DNA of 42,298 bases from Paenibacillus tianmuensis (GTDB lineage Bacteria > Bacillota > Bacilli > Paenibacillales > NBRC-103111): contig NZ_FMTT01000050.1 of NCBI RefSeq assembly GCF_900100345.1, positions 1 through 42,298 on the forward strand, read 5' to 3'. Each line of letters starts with the position of its first letter. Position 1 is the first letter of the stretch. The notes under the pieces are model-generated. The model was not told where the DNA came from. It did not search any database and saw only the letters and a list, made by a program, of their open reading frames with translations. Position numbers and translations under genes: made by a program. This document shows positions 25,051 through 35,562 of this stretch, piece after piece.

Positions 25051-26676
25051 ATGGAAGTCCGCTTGCCGAAAAGCGTCAATTGGGGCTTGTTTTTGCTCAT
25101 TTTCTCGCTGGAATTCGCCGCCGGTTACTATGTGAGCCACGTCATCGGCTACGTGCATTCGGACGCGATGAGCCGGGTGGCTAACGCCTTCTACGTGCTC
25201 TACAGCCGGGACCCGCACCTTGCCGCCATCGGCTTCGTGTGGAACCCGCTGCCCAGCCTCGTTGAGCTGCTGTTTCTGCTGCCGTACCGTTGGCTGCCGG
25301 AGCTCGCTTCGTCGGCGCTGGCCGGGGTGCTCATGAGCAGCGTGTTCGCCGGGATGACGGCGGTGCTGCTGGCGCGGTCGGCGGTCGATTTCGGGCTGTC
25401 GCGCACTTTCGCCGTGCTGCTGAGTCTGAGCTTCAGCTGCAATCCGTTCATGTTCTTGTTCGGCGCGAACGGACTTAGCGATGCGCCGTTTATTTTTTTC
25501 ATCATGTACGCGGTCATTCATCTGACGCATTGGATTTACGGGCGGCGTGTCGGCAGCCTGATCAAAGTGAGCTTTGCGCTGGCGCTTGCTTTCTGGACCC
25601 GATACGAAGCGGTGCCTCTGGGAGCGGCGGTCGCTCTGGCTATCATCCTGATCGTTCTGCGGATTCCGCCGACGGATCCTCGGGTTGATCTGCCGATGCG
25701 GCAGTACGGATTGCGGCACAAGCTGTTCCATATCGAGGGGACGTGGTCGATGGTCATGGCGCCGGTCGTCTTTTCCGGGCTGCTATGGCTTTGGTTCAAC
25801 TACAGCATCATGGGAGACGCGCTTTATTTCCTGCGTTCCGAATACTCGAACGTGGCTCAGGCGCAAGGGCTGGCGGCCGAGCAGACCTTTGTGGACATGA
25901 TGGGCAACCCGCTGCTCGGTCTGGTGTTCGTGGCCAAGAAAACGACCTATTATTCGCTTCCGCTGGCGGCAGCCCTGCTGCTGCGGCTCTGGAACCGGCG
26001 CTGGTTCCTGTGGGACCTGCTGGTGCTGCTGATGCTGTTCGTCTCGATCGTCGCGCTGCAGTTCCTCATGCTCATGAAAGGAACGTCTTACGGCTGGTTC
26101 CGTTACTTCATGTACGTGTTTCCGATCACGGTGGCCTGGCTGCCGTACGAGCTTGCCCAGGTGAAGCGGTCCTTCGTCAATTACGGGATCGTGCTGGCGG
26201 GGATGCTGGGAGCCTGCGTCGTGCTCGGATACGCCTGGACGAATCCGCAGATTGCGTCGGATGAGAACAAGTATTTGCATGCGTCGCAGTATGCGGCTCC
26301 CCAGCAGGTGGAGAAGGAGGTCGCCCGTTATTTGGATACGGAGCTGAAGGGCTACAACATTTTGATGGATTCGTATTCCGCTTATTCGGTCATTCTGAAC
26401 AGCAGACATTCCGACAAATTTTTAATTACCAGCGATTTCGAGTTTACGCCTTCGCTGAAAGATCCGGTCGGCCGGGGCGTCGATTTTATTCTTACGGCGA
26501 AGCCGGACAAGAGTTCGGCGCTAAGCGCCGAGGCGCGGACGTACAAAGATTTCTACGAGAAGGGCACGGAATGGACCGAGTTGTATAAGGAATTCGGCGG
26601 CAAATGGAAATTGTACAAGGTCATTCGTCAGCAAGAGGGAGGCGGGGAAACATGGAACGCGCGGAGCCCGAGATGA
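25051..26676 (+). CDS. Polytopic membrane protein, GT-C glycosyltransferase-like
   Basis: 541 residues. ATG at 25051 with GGGAGGT nine bases upstream, two bases after the previous stop. About ten hydrophobic segments up to residue ~400, then a ~130-residue soluble tail. The first outer loop contains YVHSDAMSRVANAFYVL, an acidic position like the catalytic aspartate of GT-C enzymes that use polyprenyl-phosphate sugars. No close family is named with certainty. Its place directly before GtrB- and GtrA-type genes suggests it is the third part of a three-component glycosylation system, transferring the sugar to an acceptor outside the cell (role as for YfhO in Bacillus). Confidence 0.7.
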   Translation: MEVRLPKSVNWGLFLLIFSLEFAAGYYVSHVIGYVHSDAMSRVANAFYVLYSRDPHLAAIGFVWNPLPSLVELLFLLPYRWLPELASSALAGVLMSSVFAGMTAVLLARSAVDFGLSRTFAVLLSLSFSCNPFMFLFGANGLSDAPFIFFIMYAVIHLTHWIYGRRVGSLIKVSFALALAFWTRYEAVPLGAAVALAIILIVLRIPPTDPRVDLPMRQYGLRHKLFHIEGTWSMVMAPVVFSGLLWLWFNYSIMGDALYFLRSEYSNVAQAQGLAAEQTFVDMMGNPLLGLVFVAKKTTYYSLPLAAALLLRLWNRRWFLWDLLVLLMLFVSIVALQFLMLMKGTSYGWFRYFMYVFPITVAWLPYELAQVKRSFVNYGIVLAGMLGACVVLGYAWTNPQIASDENKYLHASQYAAPQQVEKEVARYLDTELKGYNILMDSYSAYSVILNSRHSDKFLITSDFEFTPSLKDPVGRGVDFILTAKPDKSSALSAEARTYKDFYEKGTEWTELYKEFGGKWKLYKVIRQQEGGGETWNARSPR

Positions 26677-27638
26677 CCGTCATTATACCGGTTTATAACG
26701 AGGAAGTGCATATTTACCGCTCACTGCGGCATATTGAGGAAGAGCTGGAACGGCTGACAGCCTCATACGAAATCATCGTCATCGACGACGGTTCGCGGGA
26801 CGGCACATGGGAGCAGCTGATTTTGTCCGGGCAGCGTTCGCCCCGGCTTACCGCGCTGCGGCTGAGCCGCAATTTCGGCAAGGAGCTGGCGCTCTGCGCC
26901 GGGCTGGAGCATGCGTCGGGCCGGGCGGTCATTATTATGGACTCCGACCTGCAGCATCCGCCGATGCTGCTTCCTGAGATGGTCCGGCTGTGGCGCGAGG
27001 AAGGCAAAGAAATCGTGGAATGCGTCAAGCAGGACCGGGGCAAGGAGTCGCTGGACAAGGCGGTCGGCTCCGCGTTGTTCTACAGCATCCTCAACCATCT
27101 GTCCGGCTTCGATCTGCGCGGCGCGTCGGATTTCAAGCTGCTGGACCGGAAGGTCGTGCAGGCATGGCGGGAAATGCCGGAGCGGAACACGTTTTTCCGC
27201 GGGATGACGGCGTGGCTCGGCTTCAACCGGGCGCAGATTTCGTTCGAGGTGCCGGAGCGGGCGGACGGTCACAGCCAATGGAGCTTTCTCGGCCTCATGA
27301 AGCTGGCGGTGAACGCCGTGGTTGCATTTTCTTCCATTCCGCTGCGGTTTGTCAGTCTGTTCGGGATCGTGTTCCTGCTCGGCGCCGCCGTGCTCGGGGT
27401 CCAGACGCTGTATCAGAAAATCGTTGGCAATGCGGTGACCGGTTTTACGACGGTCATCCTGCTGCTGCTGATCATCGGCAGCGTCATTATGATTTCGCTC
27501 GGCATCATTGGCGAGTACATCGCCTCCATTTACAACGAAGTGAAGGGAAGGCCGCGGTATTTGGTCAGTCAGCGCATCTTCAGCGAAATATCCGCAGGGG
27601 CAAGCGAGGATAGCCGCCGGATGGGTGAGGTATCATGA
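26652..27638 (+). CDS. GtrB/ArnC-like polyprenyl-phosphate glycosyltransferase
   Basis: 328 residues from ATG at 26652 with GAGGCGGGG just upstream, overlapping the previous gene by 25 bases; ATG at 26673 (ATGA overlap) is possible and would leave the motif MTVIIPVYNEE at the very start. GT-A motifs: VIDDGSRDGT, LSRNFGKELALCAGLEHA and MDSDLQHPP (DxD). Two C-terminal membrane segments (about 235-310) and the ending GEYIASIYNEVKGRPRY are typical of the DPM1/GtrB group. It should load a sugar from a nucleotide donor onto undecaprenyl phosphate at the inner face of the membrane. Confidence 0.88.
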   Translation: MERAEPEMTVIIPVYNEEVHIYRSLRHIEEELERLTASYEIIVIDDGSRDGTWEQLILSGQRSPRLTALRLSRNFGKELALCAGLEHASGRAVIIMDSDLQHPPMLLPEMVRLWREEGKEIVECVKQDRGKESLDKAVGSALFYSILNHLSGFDLRGASDFKLLDRKVVQAWREMPERNTFFRGMTAWLGFNRAQISFEVPERADGHSQWSFLGLMKLAVNAVVAFSSIPLRFVSLFGIVFLLGAAVLGVQTLYQKIVGNAVTGFTTVILLLLIIGSVIMISLGIIGEYIASIYNEVKGRPRYLVSQRIFSEISAGASEDSRRMGEVS

Positions 27639-28024
27639 CGGTGCGCCTGCTCTTTCGGTACGGCATCGTCGGGCTGCTCGGAACGGCGCTTCATTTTGCG
27701 GCGCTGTTCGTGCTCGTCGAAGCGGCGAAGCTGCATCCGGTGCCGGCCTCGGCGCTCGGATTCGTGCTTGTGCTGCTGGTATCGTACGCACTGAACCGGC
27801 GCTGGACGTTTCAAGCTTCCGCATCCGGCTGGAAGACGCTTGCCAAATATACGGTCGTGTCCGTAACGGGCCTGCTGCTCAACACCGGTCTCATGTACTT
27901 GGCCGTCGACCGGCTGCACTGGCACTATGCCGTCGGCCAATGTCTCGTTGTCGTCGCCGTGCCGCTTTCGAACTTTTTGTTTAATTATTACTGGACGTTT
28001 CGCGAAAAAAGGTCCGGTGAATAA
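27635..28024 (+). CDS. GtrA-like membrane flippase protein
   Basis: 129 residues with four hydrophobic segments. FRYGIVGLLGTALHF at the start, SYALNRRWTF in the middle and FLFNYYWTF at the end are the GtrA family motifs. Such proteins are thought to flip polyprenyl-phosphate sugars across the membrane. ATGA overlap with the GtrB-type gene indicates coupling. The last bases and the stop lie inside the hairpin at 28009-28064 that ends the opposite gene. Confidence 0.9.
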   Translation: MTVRLLFRYGIVGLLGTALHFAALFVLVEAAKLHPVPASALGFVLVLLVSYALNRRWTFQASASGWKTLAKYTVVSVTGLLLNTGLMYLAVDRLHWHYAVGQCLVVVAVPLSNFLFNYYWTFREKRSGE

Positions 28025-28064
28025 GAAGCCGCCGAGCAGCCTGCTCTTTTATTCACCGGACCTT
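28005..28064 (-). terminator. Terminator of the metallophosphoesterase gene, nested in the 3' end of gtrA-like gene
   Basis: A perfect 16-bp stem (28009-28024 with 28049-28064) followed, on the minus strand, by six T (28010-28005). On the plus strand the hairpin has no U-tract, so it is a good terminator in one direction only. Confidence 0.85.
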
Positions 28065-28089
28065 AGAAATATAGTCTGCCGACTGCCGT

Positions 28090-29268
28090 TTACTTCTTCT
28101 GAGCTACCGGTACAGTAAACTGCGCTTCCGGAATCCACTGCTTCCGGTAAAAATCCCTGCCCTTGATCCGGACCCGGTCCGGGTACACCTCGACGTACAG
28201 CCCTTCGCTTTCTTTTTTGCCCTTCAGCTTTTCCGCGCCTTTGCCGTCGCTCGTCCACGTTTCGGACACCGAGGCGGTGTTGACCATCGTGAAGCCGTCC
28301 CGCACCAGCGTATCCGGCTGATTCAGCTCCCAGTGCGAATGGCCGCTGAAGTAGATGACCTGCGGATACTGCGACAAGATCGCCTTCAGTTCCTCGTGCT
28401 GAATGACGGCCCGGCTATTCGTGCAGCAAAAATGCGTTCCCGCTACTGTGGCAGGCAGCGGCTGGTGCAGGAAGACGAAAACCGGCTTGTTCGAGCGGGC
28501 GTCTTTTTTAAGCGTCTGCTTCAGCCATTCCAATTGCTCGGGCGACAAATAAGCGTCCTCGGCATGAGCCGGGTCAGACTGCCGGTATTGCTCCGAGCCA
28601 AGGAAGATAAAGTGATAGCCCTTGATGGCCTTCTCGTAGTAGACCTTGTTCTTTCCGAAGAACGCAAGGAACCGGGAAATCGACTCCTGGTCCGTTTCCC
28701 CGTTCGGAAAGCCGTCCGGATTCCAACGGGCGCGGCTGCTGTACCAGGCTTTGTAAAACTCGTGGTTGCCGATATTGTACAAGACGCTTTCCGGATGCGG
28801 CGCGCTTTGCATGAGCTCCTTGAGCTTGGCGTAGTCCTCGGGCCTGCCTTCGGTTAAATCCCCGTTGATCACGAGCGTGTCGGCCGACGGATTGATTTCG
28901 TTCAGGTCGTTCAATACGCGAACGAGCTTCTCATGCGACGTATTCTCCCACGATTGAACGTGGATATCGCTGATGACGGGAAAGGTCAGCACCGGACTCC
29001 CTTCGGTTTGGGGCAGAACGCTTCCGGCGCCCCCGTCTAGCGGTGGCTTCGTTTGCGGAGCGGAGCCAGAGAGGACCGTCGGCTGGGCCGGCAACACGAC
29101 TTCGCCGCTCAGGAGCGGGCCGGATGCGGTGGAAGCTTGGCTTATGGATTGTCCCATGCCGGTTGCCATCAGCTCGGAACCCATGGCAAAAGGAGCGGCT
29201 GCGGCGGTTGCAAGGGCGCCGGAGATCAAGGTGATGGACAGGACGGCGGATTGCAGCGTGTCTCGCAT
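28090..29268 (-). CDS. Secreted calcineurin-like metallophosphoesterase
   Basis: 392 residues. ATG at 29268 with AAAAAGGAG seven bases upstream. The N-terminus (about 1-28) is a likely signal peptide ending near AAAAPFA. A Ser/Pro/Gly-rich linker follows to about residue 92. The catalytic domain has the metal-binding motifs DIH, GDLTEG, GNHE, VFLHQPLP and SGHSHWEL, all complete, so the binuclear metal site should be intact. It should hydrolyse a phosphate ester outside the cell. Substrate unknown; related enzymes act on nucleotides or teichoic-acid-like polymers. It stands alone and converges on the glycan operon. Confidence 0.85.
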   Translation of the reverse strand: MRDTLQSAVLSITLISGALATAAAAPFAMGSELMATGMGQSISQASTASGPLLSGEVVLPAQPTVLSGSAPQTKPPLDGGAGSVLPQTEGSPVLTFPVISDIHVQSWENTSHEKLVRVLNDLNEINPSADTLVINGDLTEGRPEDYAKLKELMQSAPHPESVLYNIGNHEFYKAWYSSRARWNPDGFPNGETDQESISRFLAFFGKNKVYYEKAIKGYHFIFLGSEQYRQSDPAHAEDAYLSPEQLEWLKQTLKKDARSNKPVFVFLHQPLPATVAGTHFCCTNSRAVIQHEELKAILSQYPQVIYFSGHSHWELNQPDTLVRDGFTMVNTASVSETWTSDGKGAEKLKGKKESEGLYVEVYPDRVRIKGRDFYRKQWIPEAQFTVPVAQKK

Positions 29269-29749
29269 GAAATCACTCCTTTTTCTTCGTTGCGTGCTTT
29301 TTTACTTTTTTTTGGTCTTAATATACTTCGGCGTACGGCTTCTCCATTTTGACCCAATACGGTAAACTTTTCTCCATCATGGCTATTATTGGCCCAAAGT
29401 CGCAAGATTGAAGACGAGTTCCCGCTGGTAAAAGTTGCAGTGTATCCAATTTTCGGTCGGCCGTGCTCCGTTCCTTTGTCGCGGGGCTCCTTTTAACATA
29501 ACCAAAGATTGTTAGCGGGCCGTCAAGCGGGCAAAAATGATTTGTGAAACTAACGAGGGGTATTCACAATATCTTCATTCGATGCGACGGCAATCGGCAG
29601 CTGCGGGGAAGGAGCGCTTGCGAGCGGGCTTTCCGAAAGAGTCTCCGGTCCGACTTCGTGTAAAGAAACCGTAAGCGCCGTTTCCGACTTGAGCGGGGGG
29701 TCCCGGATCAAGGGTGTTTTCGCGTCCGTTTTTTCGGCTGGAATGATGC
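29269..29749. other. Intergenic region upstream of the ilv promoter
   Basis: About 480 bases with no recognised gene. It must hold the promoter of the metallophosphoesterase gene on the minus strand, but no clear -35/-10 pair is seen. A 66-codon open stretch on the minus strand (about 29550-29755) has no start codon or ribosome site. Confidence 0.5.
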
Positions 29750-29778
29750 TTGACTAAAGAATCAATTCAGCATATAAT
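29750..29778 (+). promoter_or_regulatory. Sigma-A promoter of the ilv-leu operon
   Basis: TTGACT (29750-29755), 17-base spacer, perfect TATAAT (29773-29778). Transcription would start near 29785, just before the T-box leader. Confidence 0.9.
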
Positions 29779-29807
29779 ACAAAAAAACACATCAGATATA
29801 TCGGCTA

Positions 29808-30187
29808 TGAAGAGGACGAAGTTATAAGGGCTCTTATGTTCAGAGAGCAGTGGAGATGCTGAAACCAATGCCTTAACCCCTTATGTACGAGCTCACCTCG
29901 GAGCTGTTTTCCTGAAAGCTTTATCGCATATCATCAGGCTTTACCGCTTGAAAGCGATAATGTTACTAGGGAAAATCGGATCGGCACACGTTACCGTGCC
30001 GAAGGTAAGAGTCGCGAATTCACGGGTCGTCATCGTGCTAGCCGATGAGGATTGCTGCGGCGCGCATTACCTGCTAAGGTTATTTGCCGCGAGGCATCTA
30101 ACAAATTCTGGGTGGTACCACGGAAGATTAACCCCTTTCGTCCCGTCAGACGCACATGCTGCGTTTGGGGATGAGAGGGGTTTTTTA
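29808..30187 (+). ncRNA. T-box leader, probable Leu (CUC) specifier, controlling ilvB-ilvN-ilvC-leuA
   Basis: Stem I is bounded by GAGGACGAAG and carries ATAAGGG/CCCTTAT above the specifier loop and the conserved CAGAGAGCAGTGGAGATG apical region. The specifier loop on the 3' side reads GTACGAG-CTC-A (CTC at 29892-29894), as in the leucine-responsive ilv-leu leader of Bacillus. The T-box proper, TTCTGGGTGGTACCACGG, lies at about 30106-30123 and can pair with the uncharged tRNA acceptor end. The terminator follows. Uncharged tRNA-Leu should favour antitermination, so leucine shortage switches the operon on. Confidence 0.9.
30129..30187 (+). terminator. T-box regulated terminator
   Basis: AACCCCT (30130-30136) pairs with AGGGG plus TT (30176-30182) around a second inner stem TCAGACGCA/TGCGTTTGG, followed by a T-run to 30186. 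Confidence 0.88.
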
Positions 30188-30224
30188 GTCGTTTGTCGGA
30201 TTATCTGAGAGGAGGCCAATATTC

Positions 30225-31967
30225 ATGATCGTCCAAACCACACAAAAGTCAAAGGAGCAGCTTCGCGAAGAGCTGCTGAAGCCAGACGTCATTACCGGTT
30301 CGGAAATGCTGCTTCGCAGCCTGCTGCTGGAGGACGTGGATTGCGTCTTCGGTTATCCCGGCGGAGCGGTCTTATATATTTACGATGCCATGCACGGCAA
30401 TCCGGATTTCAACCATTTGCTGACGAGGCATGAACAAGGCGCGATTCACGCAGCCGACGGGTACGCCCGTTCGACCGGCAAGGTAGGCGTCTGTATCGCC
30501 ACCTCGGGTCCGGGAGCAACGAACCTCGTTACCGGAATTGCGACGGCTTACATGGACTCGGTGCCGCTCGTGGTCATCACGGGCAACGTTGCGACATCGG
30601 TGATCGGTACGGACGCTTTCCAAGAGGCGGACATTACGGGCATCACGATGCCGATTACGAAGCACAGCTATTTGGTGCGCGACGTGCAAGACTTGCCGCG
30701 CATTATCAAAGAAGCGTTCCATATCGCTTCGACCGGCCGCAGAGGCCCGGTTCTGATCGATATTCCGAAGGACGTCTCGAACGATACGGCGCCGTTCTAC
30801 TATCCGGAGAAGGTGGACATCCGCGGCTACAATCCGACGGTGCAGCCGAACAAGCTCCAAGTCGACAAGATGCTGGAGGCGATCGCCGAGAGCGAGCGTC
30901 CGATGATCATCGCAGGTGGCGGCGTTGTCTACGCCGACGCGGCGGAGCAGTTGCTTGAGTTCGTCAACAAAACGCGGATTCCGGTCACCACGACGCTGCT
31001 CGGCTTGGGCGGGTTCCCGAGCGCGCACGAGCTGTGGCTCGGCATGCCGGGGATGCACGGAACGTACACCGCCAACCACGCGCTGCAAAACTGCGATCTG
31101 CTGATCGGCATCGGCGCCCGGTTCGACGACCGCGTCACGATGAAGGTGGACGGCTTTGCGCCGCAGGCGAAAAAAATCGTCCACATCGACGTGGACCCTG
31201 CGGAAATCGGCAAAATCGTCGAAACGGCCATCCCGGTCGTCGGCGATGTGAAGGCCGTGCTGCAGCTTGCCAACCTGAAGGCGAAGCCGTCCCGATCCGA
31301 GAAATGGATCGAATGGGCGCAGGAGACGAAACGGAATTTCCCGCTGCGCTACAAAGATTCCGATACGGAGCTGAAGCCGCAGTATGTCATCGAGATGATC
31401 CACGAGACGACCAAGGGCGAAGCGATCGTAACGACGGACGTCGGCCAGCATCAGATGTGGGCGGCGCAGTATTACAAATTCAATCATCCGCGTTCCTGGA
31501 TCACCTCGGGCGGCTTGGGCACGATGGGCTTCGGATTCCCGTCGGCGATCGGCGCGCAGAAGGCGCACCCGGACCGGCTGGTCGTCTCGATCAACGGCGA
31601 CGGCGGCATGCAGATGTGTTCCCAGGAGCTAGCGGTTTGCGCGATTCACCAAATTCCGGTCAAAATCGTCGTCATCAACAACCGGGTGCTCGGCATGGTG
31701 CGTCAGTGGCAGGAGATCATTTACGATAACCGGTATAGTCATATCGATCTGGCCGGCAGTCCGGATTTCGTAAAGCTGGCGGAAGCTTACGGCGTGAAGG
31801 GGCTGCGCGCGACGAATAAAGACGAAGCCCGCAGCGCTTGGCAGGAAGCGCTCGATACCCCGGGTCCCGTGCTCGTCGAATTCGTCGTCCGGAAGCATGA
31901 GAACGTGTTCCCGATGGTAACGCAGGGCTCGACGATAGACCAAATGTTAATGGGGGATTCGGAATGA
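30225..31967 (+). CDS. ilvB: Acetolactate synthase, large (catalytic) subunit
   Basis: 580 residues. It joins two pyruvates to acetolactate, or pyruvate and 2-ketobutyrate to acetohydroxybutyrate. N-terminal ThDP contact [13 protein letters not shown] with the catalytic glutamate in [19 protein letters not shown] domain in the middle ([11 protein letters not shown]); C-terminal ThDP motif NGDGGMQM ... VVINN. The anabolic type is indicated by the FAD-site residues and the small-subunit gene behind. GAGAGGAGG precedes the ATG at 30225. First gene under the T-box. Confidence 0.95.
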   Translation: MIVQTTQKSKEQLREELLKPDVITGSEMLLRSLLLEDVDCVFGYPGGAVLYIYDAMHGNPDFNHLLTRHEQGAIHAADGYARSTGKVGVCIATSGPGATNLVTGIATAYMDSVPLVVITGNVATSVIGTDAFQEADITGITMPITKHSYLVRDVQDLPRIIKEAFHIASTGRRGPVLIDIPKDVSNDTAPFYYPEKVDIRGYNPTVQPNKLQVDKMLEAIAESERPMIIAGGGVVYADAAEQLLEFVNKTRIPVTTTLLGLGGFPSAHELWLGMPGMHGTYTANHALQNCDLLIGIGARFDDRVTMKVDGFAPQAKKIVHIDVDPAEIGKIVETAIPVVGDVKAVLQLANLKAKPSRSEKWIEWAQETKRNFPLRYKDSDTELKPQYVIEMIHETTKGEAIVTTDVGQHQMWAAQYYKFNHPRSWITSGGLGTMGFGFPSAIGAQKAHPDRLVVSINGDGGMQMCSQELAVCAIHQIPVKIVVINNRVLGMVRQWQEIIYDNRYSHIDLAGSPDFVKLAEAYGVKGLRATNKDEARSAWQEALDTPGPVLVEFVVRKHENVFPMVTQGSTIDQMLMGDSE

Positions 31968-32452
31968 CACGCAAACACACCATATCCGTTCTAGTGAACA
32001 ACCAGCCCGGTGTGCTGCAGCGCGTATCCGGCCTGTTCGGCCGCCGGGGCTTCAATATCGAGAGCATTACGGTGGGCGAGTCCGAGGAAAAAGGGCTCTC
32101 CCGCATGGTTATCGTCACGACGGGAGACGATAAGACGCTGGAGCAGATTTCCAAGCAGCTCTATAAGCTGATCGACGTGATCAAGGTCGTCGACCTGAGC
32201 GCCCATCCGATGGTGGCGCGCGAGCTGGCGCTGATCAAAGTCAACGCCGAACCAAGCATGCGGCCGGAAATTCTCGGCGTCGTTGAGACGTTCCGCGCAG
32301 CCATCGTCGATATCGGTCCAAGCTCGCTGATCGTGCAGGTGGTCGGGGATTCCGAGAAAATCGAAGCCATGACCGAGCTGCTCAAGCCTTACGGCATCAA
32401 GGAGCTGTCCCGTACCGGCGTAACGGCCATGATCCGCGGTATGAACAAATAA
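31964..32452 (+). CDS. ilvN: Acetolactate synthase, small (regulatory) subunit
   Basis: 162 residues. The N-terminal ACT domain ([34 protein letters not shown]) binds valine and gives feedback inhibition; the C-terminal half ([22 protein letters not shown] onward) is the usual ALS small-subunit domain that activates the large subunit. ATGA overlap with ilvB. Called ilvH or ilvN depending on the organism. Confidence 0.95.
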   Translation: MTRKHTISVLVNNQPGVLQRVSGLFGRRGFNIESITVGESEEKGLSRMVIVTTGDDKTLEQISKQLYKLIDVIKVVDLSAHPMVARELALIKVNAEPSMRPEILGVVETFRAAIVDIGPSSLIVQVVGDSEKIEAMTELLKPYGIKELSRTGVTAMIRGMNK

Positions 32453-32487
32453 TTCATTTTTCGTTTTACGACTAAAACCATGATGAT

Positions 32488-33598
<1,111 letters not shown>

Positions 33599-33759
33599 TT
33601 CGGCAGACGATCTCAACGCATAACGGAGAAGCGGCATAAGGTCGGCTTGAAAGCGGCGCAGGGAAATGGACAACAAGAGATCCGATCCCTGCCCGTTTCG
33701 GGTCGCACCTTTTTCTGCTTTAATGCAAGTCCATTCCAAAGGAGGCGCAGCCAAGACCC

Positions 33760-35307
33760 ATGAGAAAAATTTATATTTTCGATACGACGCTTCGTGACGG
33801 CGAGCAGTCGCCGGGCGTCAACCTGAACATGCAGGAAAAAGTCGAGATTGCGCTGCAGCTTGAGAAGCTCGGCGTCGACCGGATGGAAGCCGGCTTCCCG
33901 GCGGCCTCTCCCGGAGACTTGGCGGGCGTCAGCGCCGTGGCCCGCGCCGTAAAGAATGCTTCGGTTATCGCCCTGTCGCGTTCCCGCGAGCAGGATATCG
34001 AGGCGGCTCGCGAAGCGCTGAAGGATGCGCAGGACCCGTGTCTGCATTTGTTCCTCGCTACCTCACCGATTCACCGCCAGCACAAGCTGCGGATGGAAAA
34101 GCATCAGGTGCTCGAAACGGCGGAAGCGGCGATCCGTTACGCGAAGAAATATTTCAGCAAAATCGAGTTTTCGCCGGAGGATGCCGGCCGCACCGAGCTT
34201 GATTTTCTGTGTGAAGTGACGGAGATGGCGATCCGCGCCGGGGCGACGGTCGTGAACATCCCGGATACGGTCGGATACTTGACGCCTTATGAATACGGCA
34301 GCATTTTCAAGACGTTGAAAGAGAACGTGACGGGCATCGAGAAAATTCAGCTCAGCGCGCACTGTCACGACGACTTGGGGATGGCGACGGCGAATGCGCT
34401 GGCGGCGATTCTGAACGGAGCGGACCAGATCGAAGGGACGATCAACGGCATCGGCGAACGCGCCGGCAATACGTCGATCGAGGAAGTGGCGATGGCGCTT
34501 GAGACGCGTCAGGAGTTTTTCCAAGCGAAGACGACGCTCACGCTGTCCGAGATTGCCCGTACAAGCCGCTTGGTCAGCAAACTGACCGGTATGGTCGTGC
34601 CGGGCAACAAGGCCATTGTCGGAGCCAATGCGTTCGCGCACGAATCCGGCATCCATCAAGACGGCATGCTGAAGGAAAAGACGACGTACGAGATTATGTC
34701 GCCGGAGACGATCGGGCTCAAGGAAAGCAAGCTGGTGCTCGGCAAGCACTCCGGACGCCATGCGTTCCGCGAGAAGCTGGTCGACCTCGGCTACAACCTT
34801 GACGACGAGCAGATGAATGCCGCGTTCGCCAAGTTCAAAGACTTGGCCGACAAGAAGAAGAACGTTACGGATGAAGACATCGTCGCGCTGCTTGAAGAGA
34901 AGCTGATCGAGACGCCCGAAGTGTTCTCGCTTGAGACGATTCAAGTATCGTACGGCAATCAATCGACCCCGACCGCAACTGTGCGGATCAAGCTGCTGGA
35001 CGGCGGGCACCTGGACGAAGCGGCGGTCGGCAACGGCTCCGTCGATGCGATCTACAATGCGATCGACAAGGCGACCAAGGAAGAAGTCGAGCTCGACGAC
35101 TATTCGATCCAATCGGTGACGCACGGCAAGGATGCGCTTGGCGAAGTGCATGTGGTGCTGAAGCAGGGCGATTACTCCGTGCTCGGCCGCGGGCTTAGCA
35201 CGGATATCCTCGAAGCGAGCGCCCGCGCGTACGTGGACGCGATCAACCGCTTGATCGAGAAGCGCAAAAGCCCGGCCCGCAGCCGCGATAATGTGACGTT
35301 GATTTAG
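33760..35307 (+). CDS. leuA: 2-isopropylmalate synthase
   Basis: 515 residues. It condenses acetyl-CoA with 2-ketoisovalerate, the first step to leucine. TIM-barrel motifs [17 protein letters not shown] and [20 protein letters not shown] (metal histidines), then [29 protein letters not shown] and [12 protein letters not shown]. The C-terminal ~120 residues are the LeuA dimer domain, site of leucine feedback inhibition. ATG at 33760; GGAGG lies 14 bases upstream, a rather long spacing. It is separated from ilvC by 161 bases with possible small stems. It is the last gene before the terminator at 35334. Confidence 0.95.
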   Translation: MRKIYIFDTTLRDGEQSPGVNLNMQEKVEIALQLEKLGVDRMEAGFPAASPGDLAGVSAVARAVKNASVIALSRSREQDIEAAREALKDAQDPCLHLFLATSPIHRQHKLRMEKHQVLETAEAAIRYAKKYFSKIEFSPEDAGRTELDFLCEVTEMAIRAGATVVNIPDTVGYLTPYEYGSIFKTLKENVTGIEKIQLSAHCHDDLGMATANALAAILNGADQIEGTINGIGERAGNTSIEEVAMALETRQEFFQAKTTLTLSEIARTSRLVSKLTGMVVPGNKAIVGANAFAHESGIHQDGMLKEKTTYEIMSPETIGLKESKLVLGKHSGRHAFREKLVDLGYNLDDEQMNAAFAKFKDLADKKKNVTDEDIVALLEEKLIETPEVFSLETIQVSYGNQSTPTATVRIKLLDGGHLDEAAVGNGSVDAIYNAIDKATKEEVELDDYSIQSVTHGKDALGEVHVVLKQGDYSVLGRGLSTDILEASARAYVDAINRLIEKRKSPARSRDNVTLI

Positions 35308-35333
35308 CGCTTGCTACAAGGTTAGGAAGTGAA

Positions 35334-35385
35334 ATAGGCGATAGCAGCCCGGAGTACCGGGGAAGCTATCGCCTATATTTATTTA
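35334..35385 (+). terminator. Terminator after leuA
   Basis: ATAGGCGATAGC (35334-35345) pairs with GCTATCGCCTAT (35365-35376) around an inner CCCGG/CCGGG stem, followed by ATTTATTT. It separates leuA from the following genes and hence from leuB. Confidence 0.85.
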
Positions 35386-35562
35386 ACGGAATTTACCTTC
35401 GTTTGCTCAACGCGCCGCAGTTCTATCCGGGGGATATGATAACTATCACCAAAATTCAACATAAACCACGTTGCCAGCAGCCGTTCACTGCTGCCAAGGC
35501 GTCCGGATGACCGGTGTGGTAAACTATTCGTATCAGCACAGGGTTGGAAGGGGCCGGACGAT

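Noticed and set aside
29550..29755. 66-codon open stretch on the minus strand, Pro/Ser-rich and protein-like
   Set aside because: No ATG and no ribosome site; length is not remarkable at this base composition. It might be a fossil linker but cannot be supported.
29948..30208. 86-codon frame within the T-box leader
   Set aside because: It spans the T-box motif and terminator, has no ribosome site, and is better explained as structured RNA.
30372..31568. 398-codon minus-strand frame opposite ilvB
   Set aside because: Arg/Asp/Val-rich reverse reading of ilvB; no motif or start signal.
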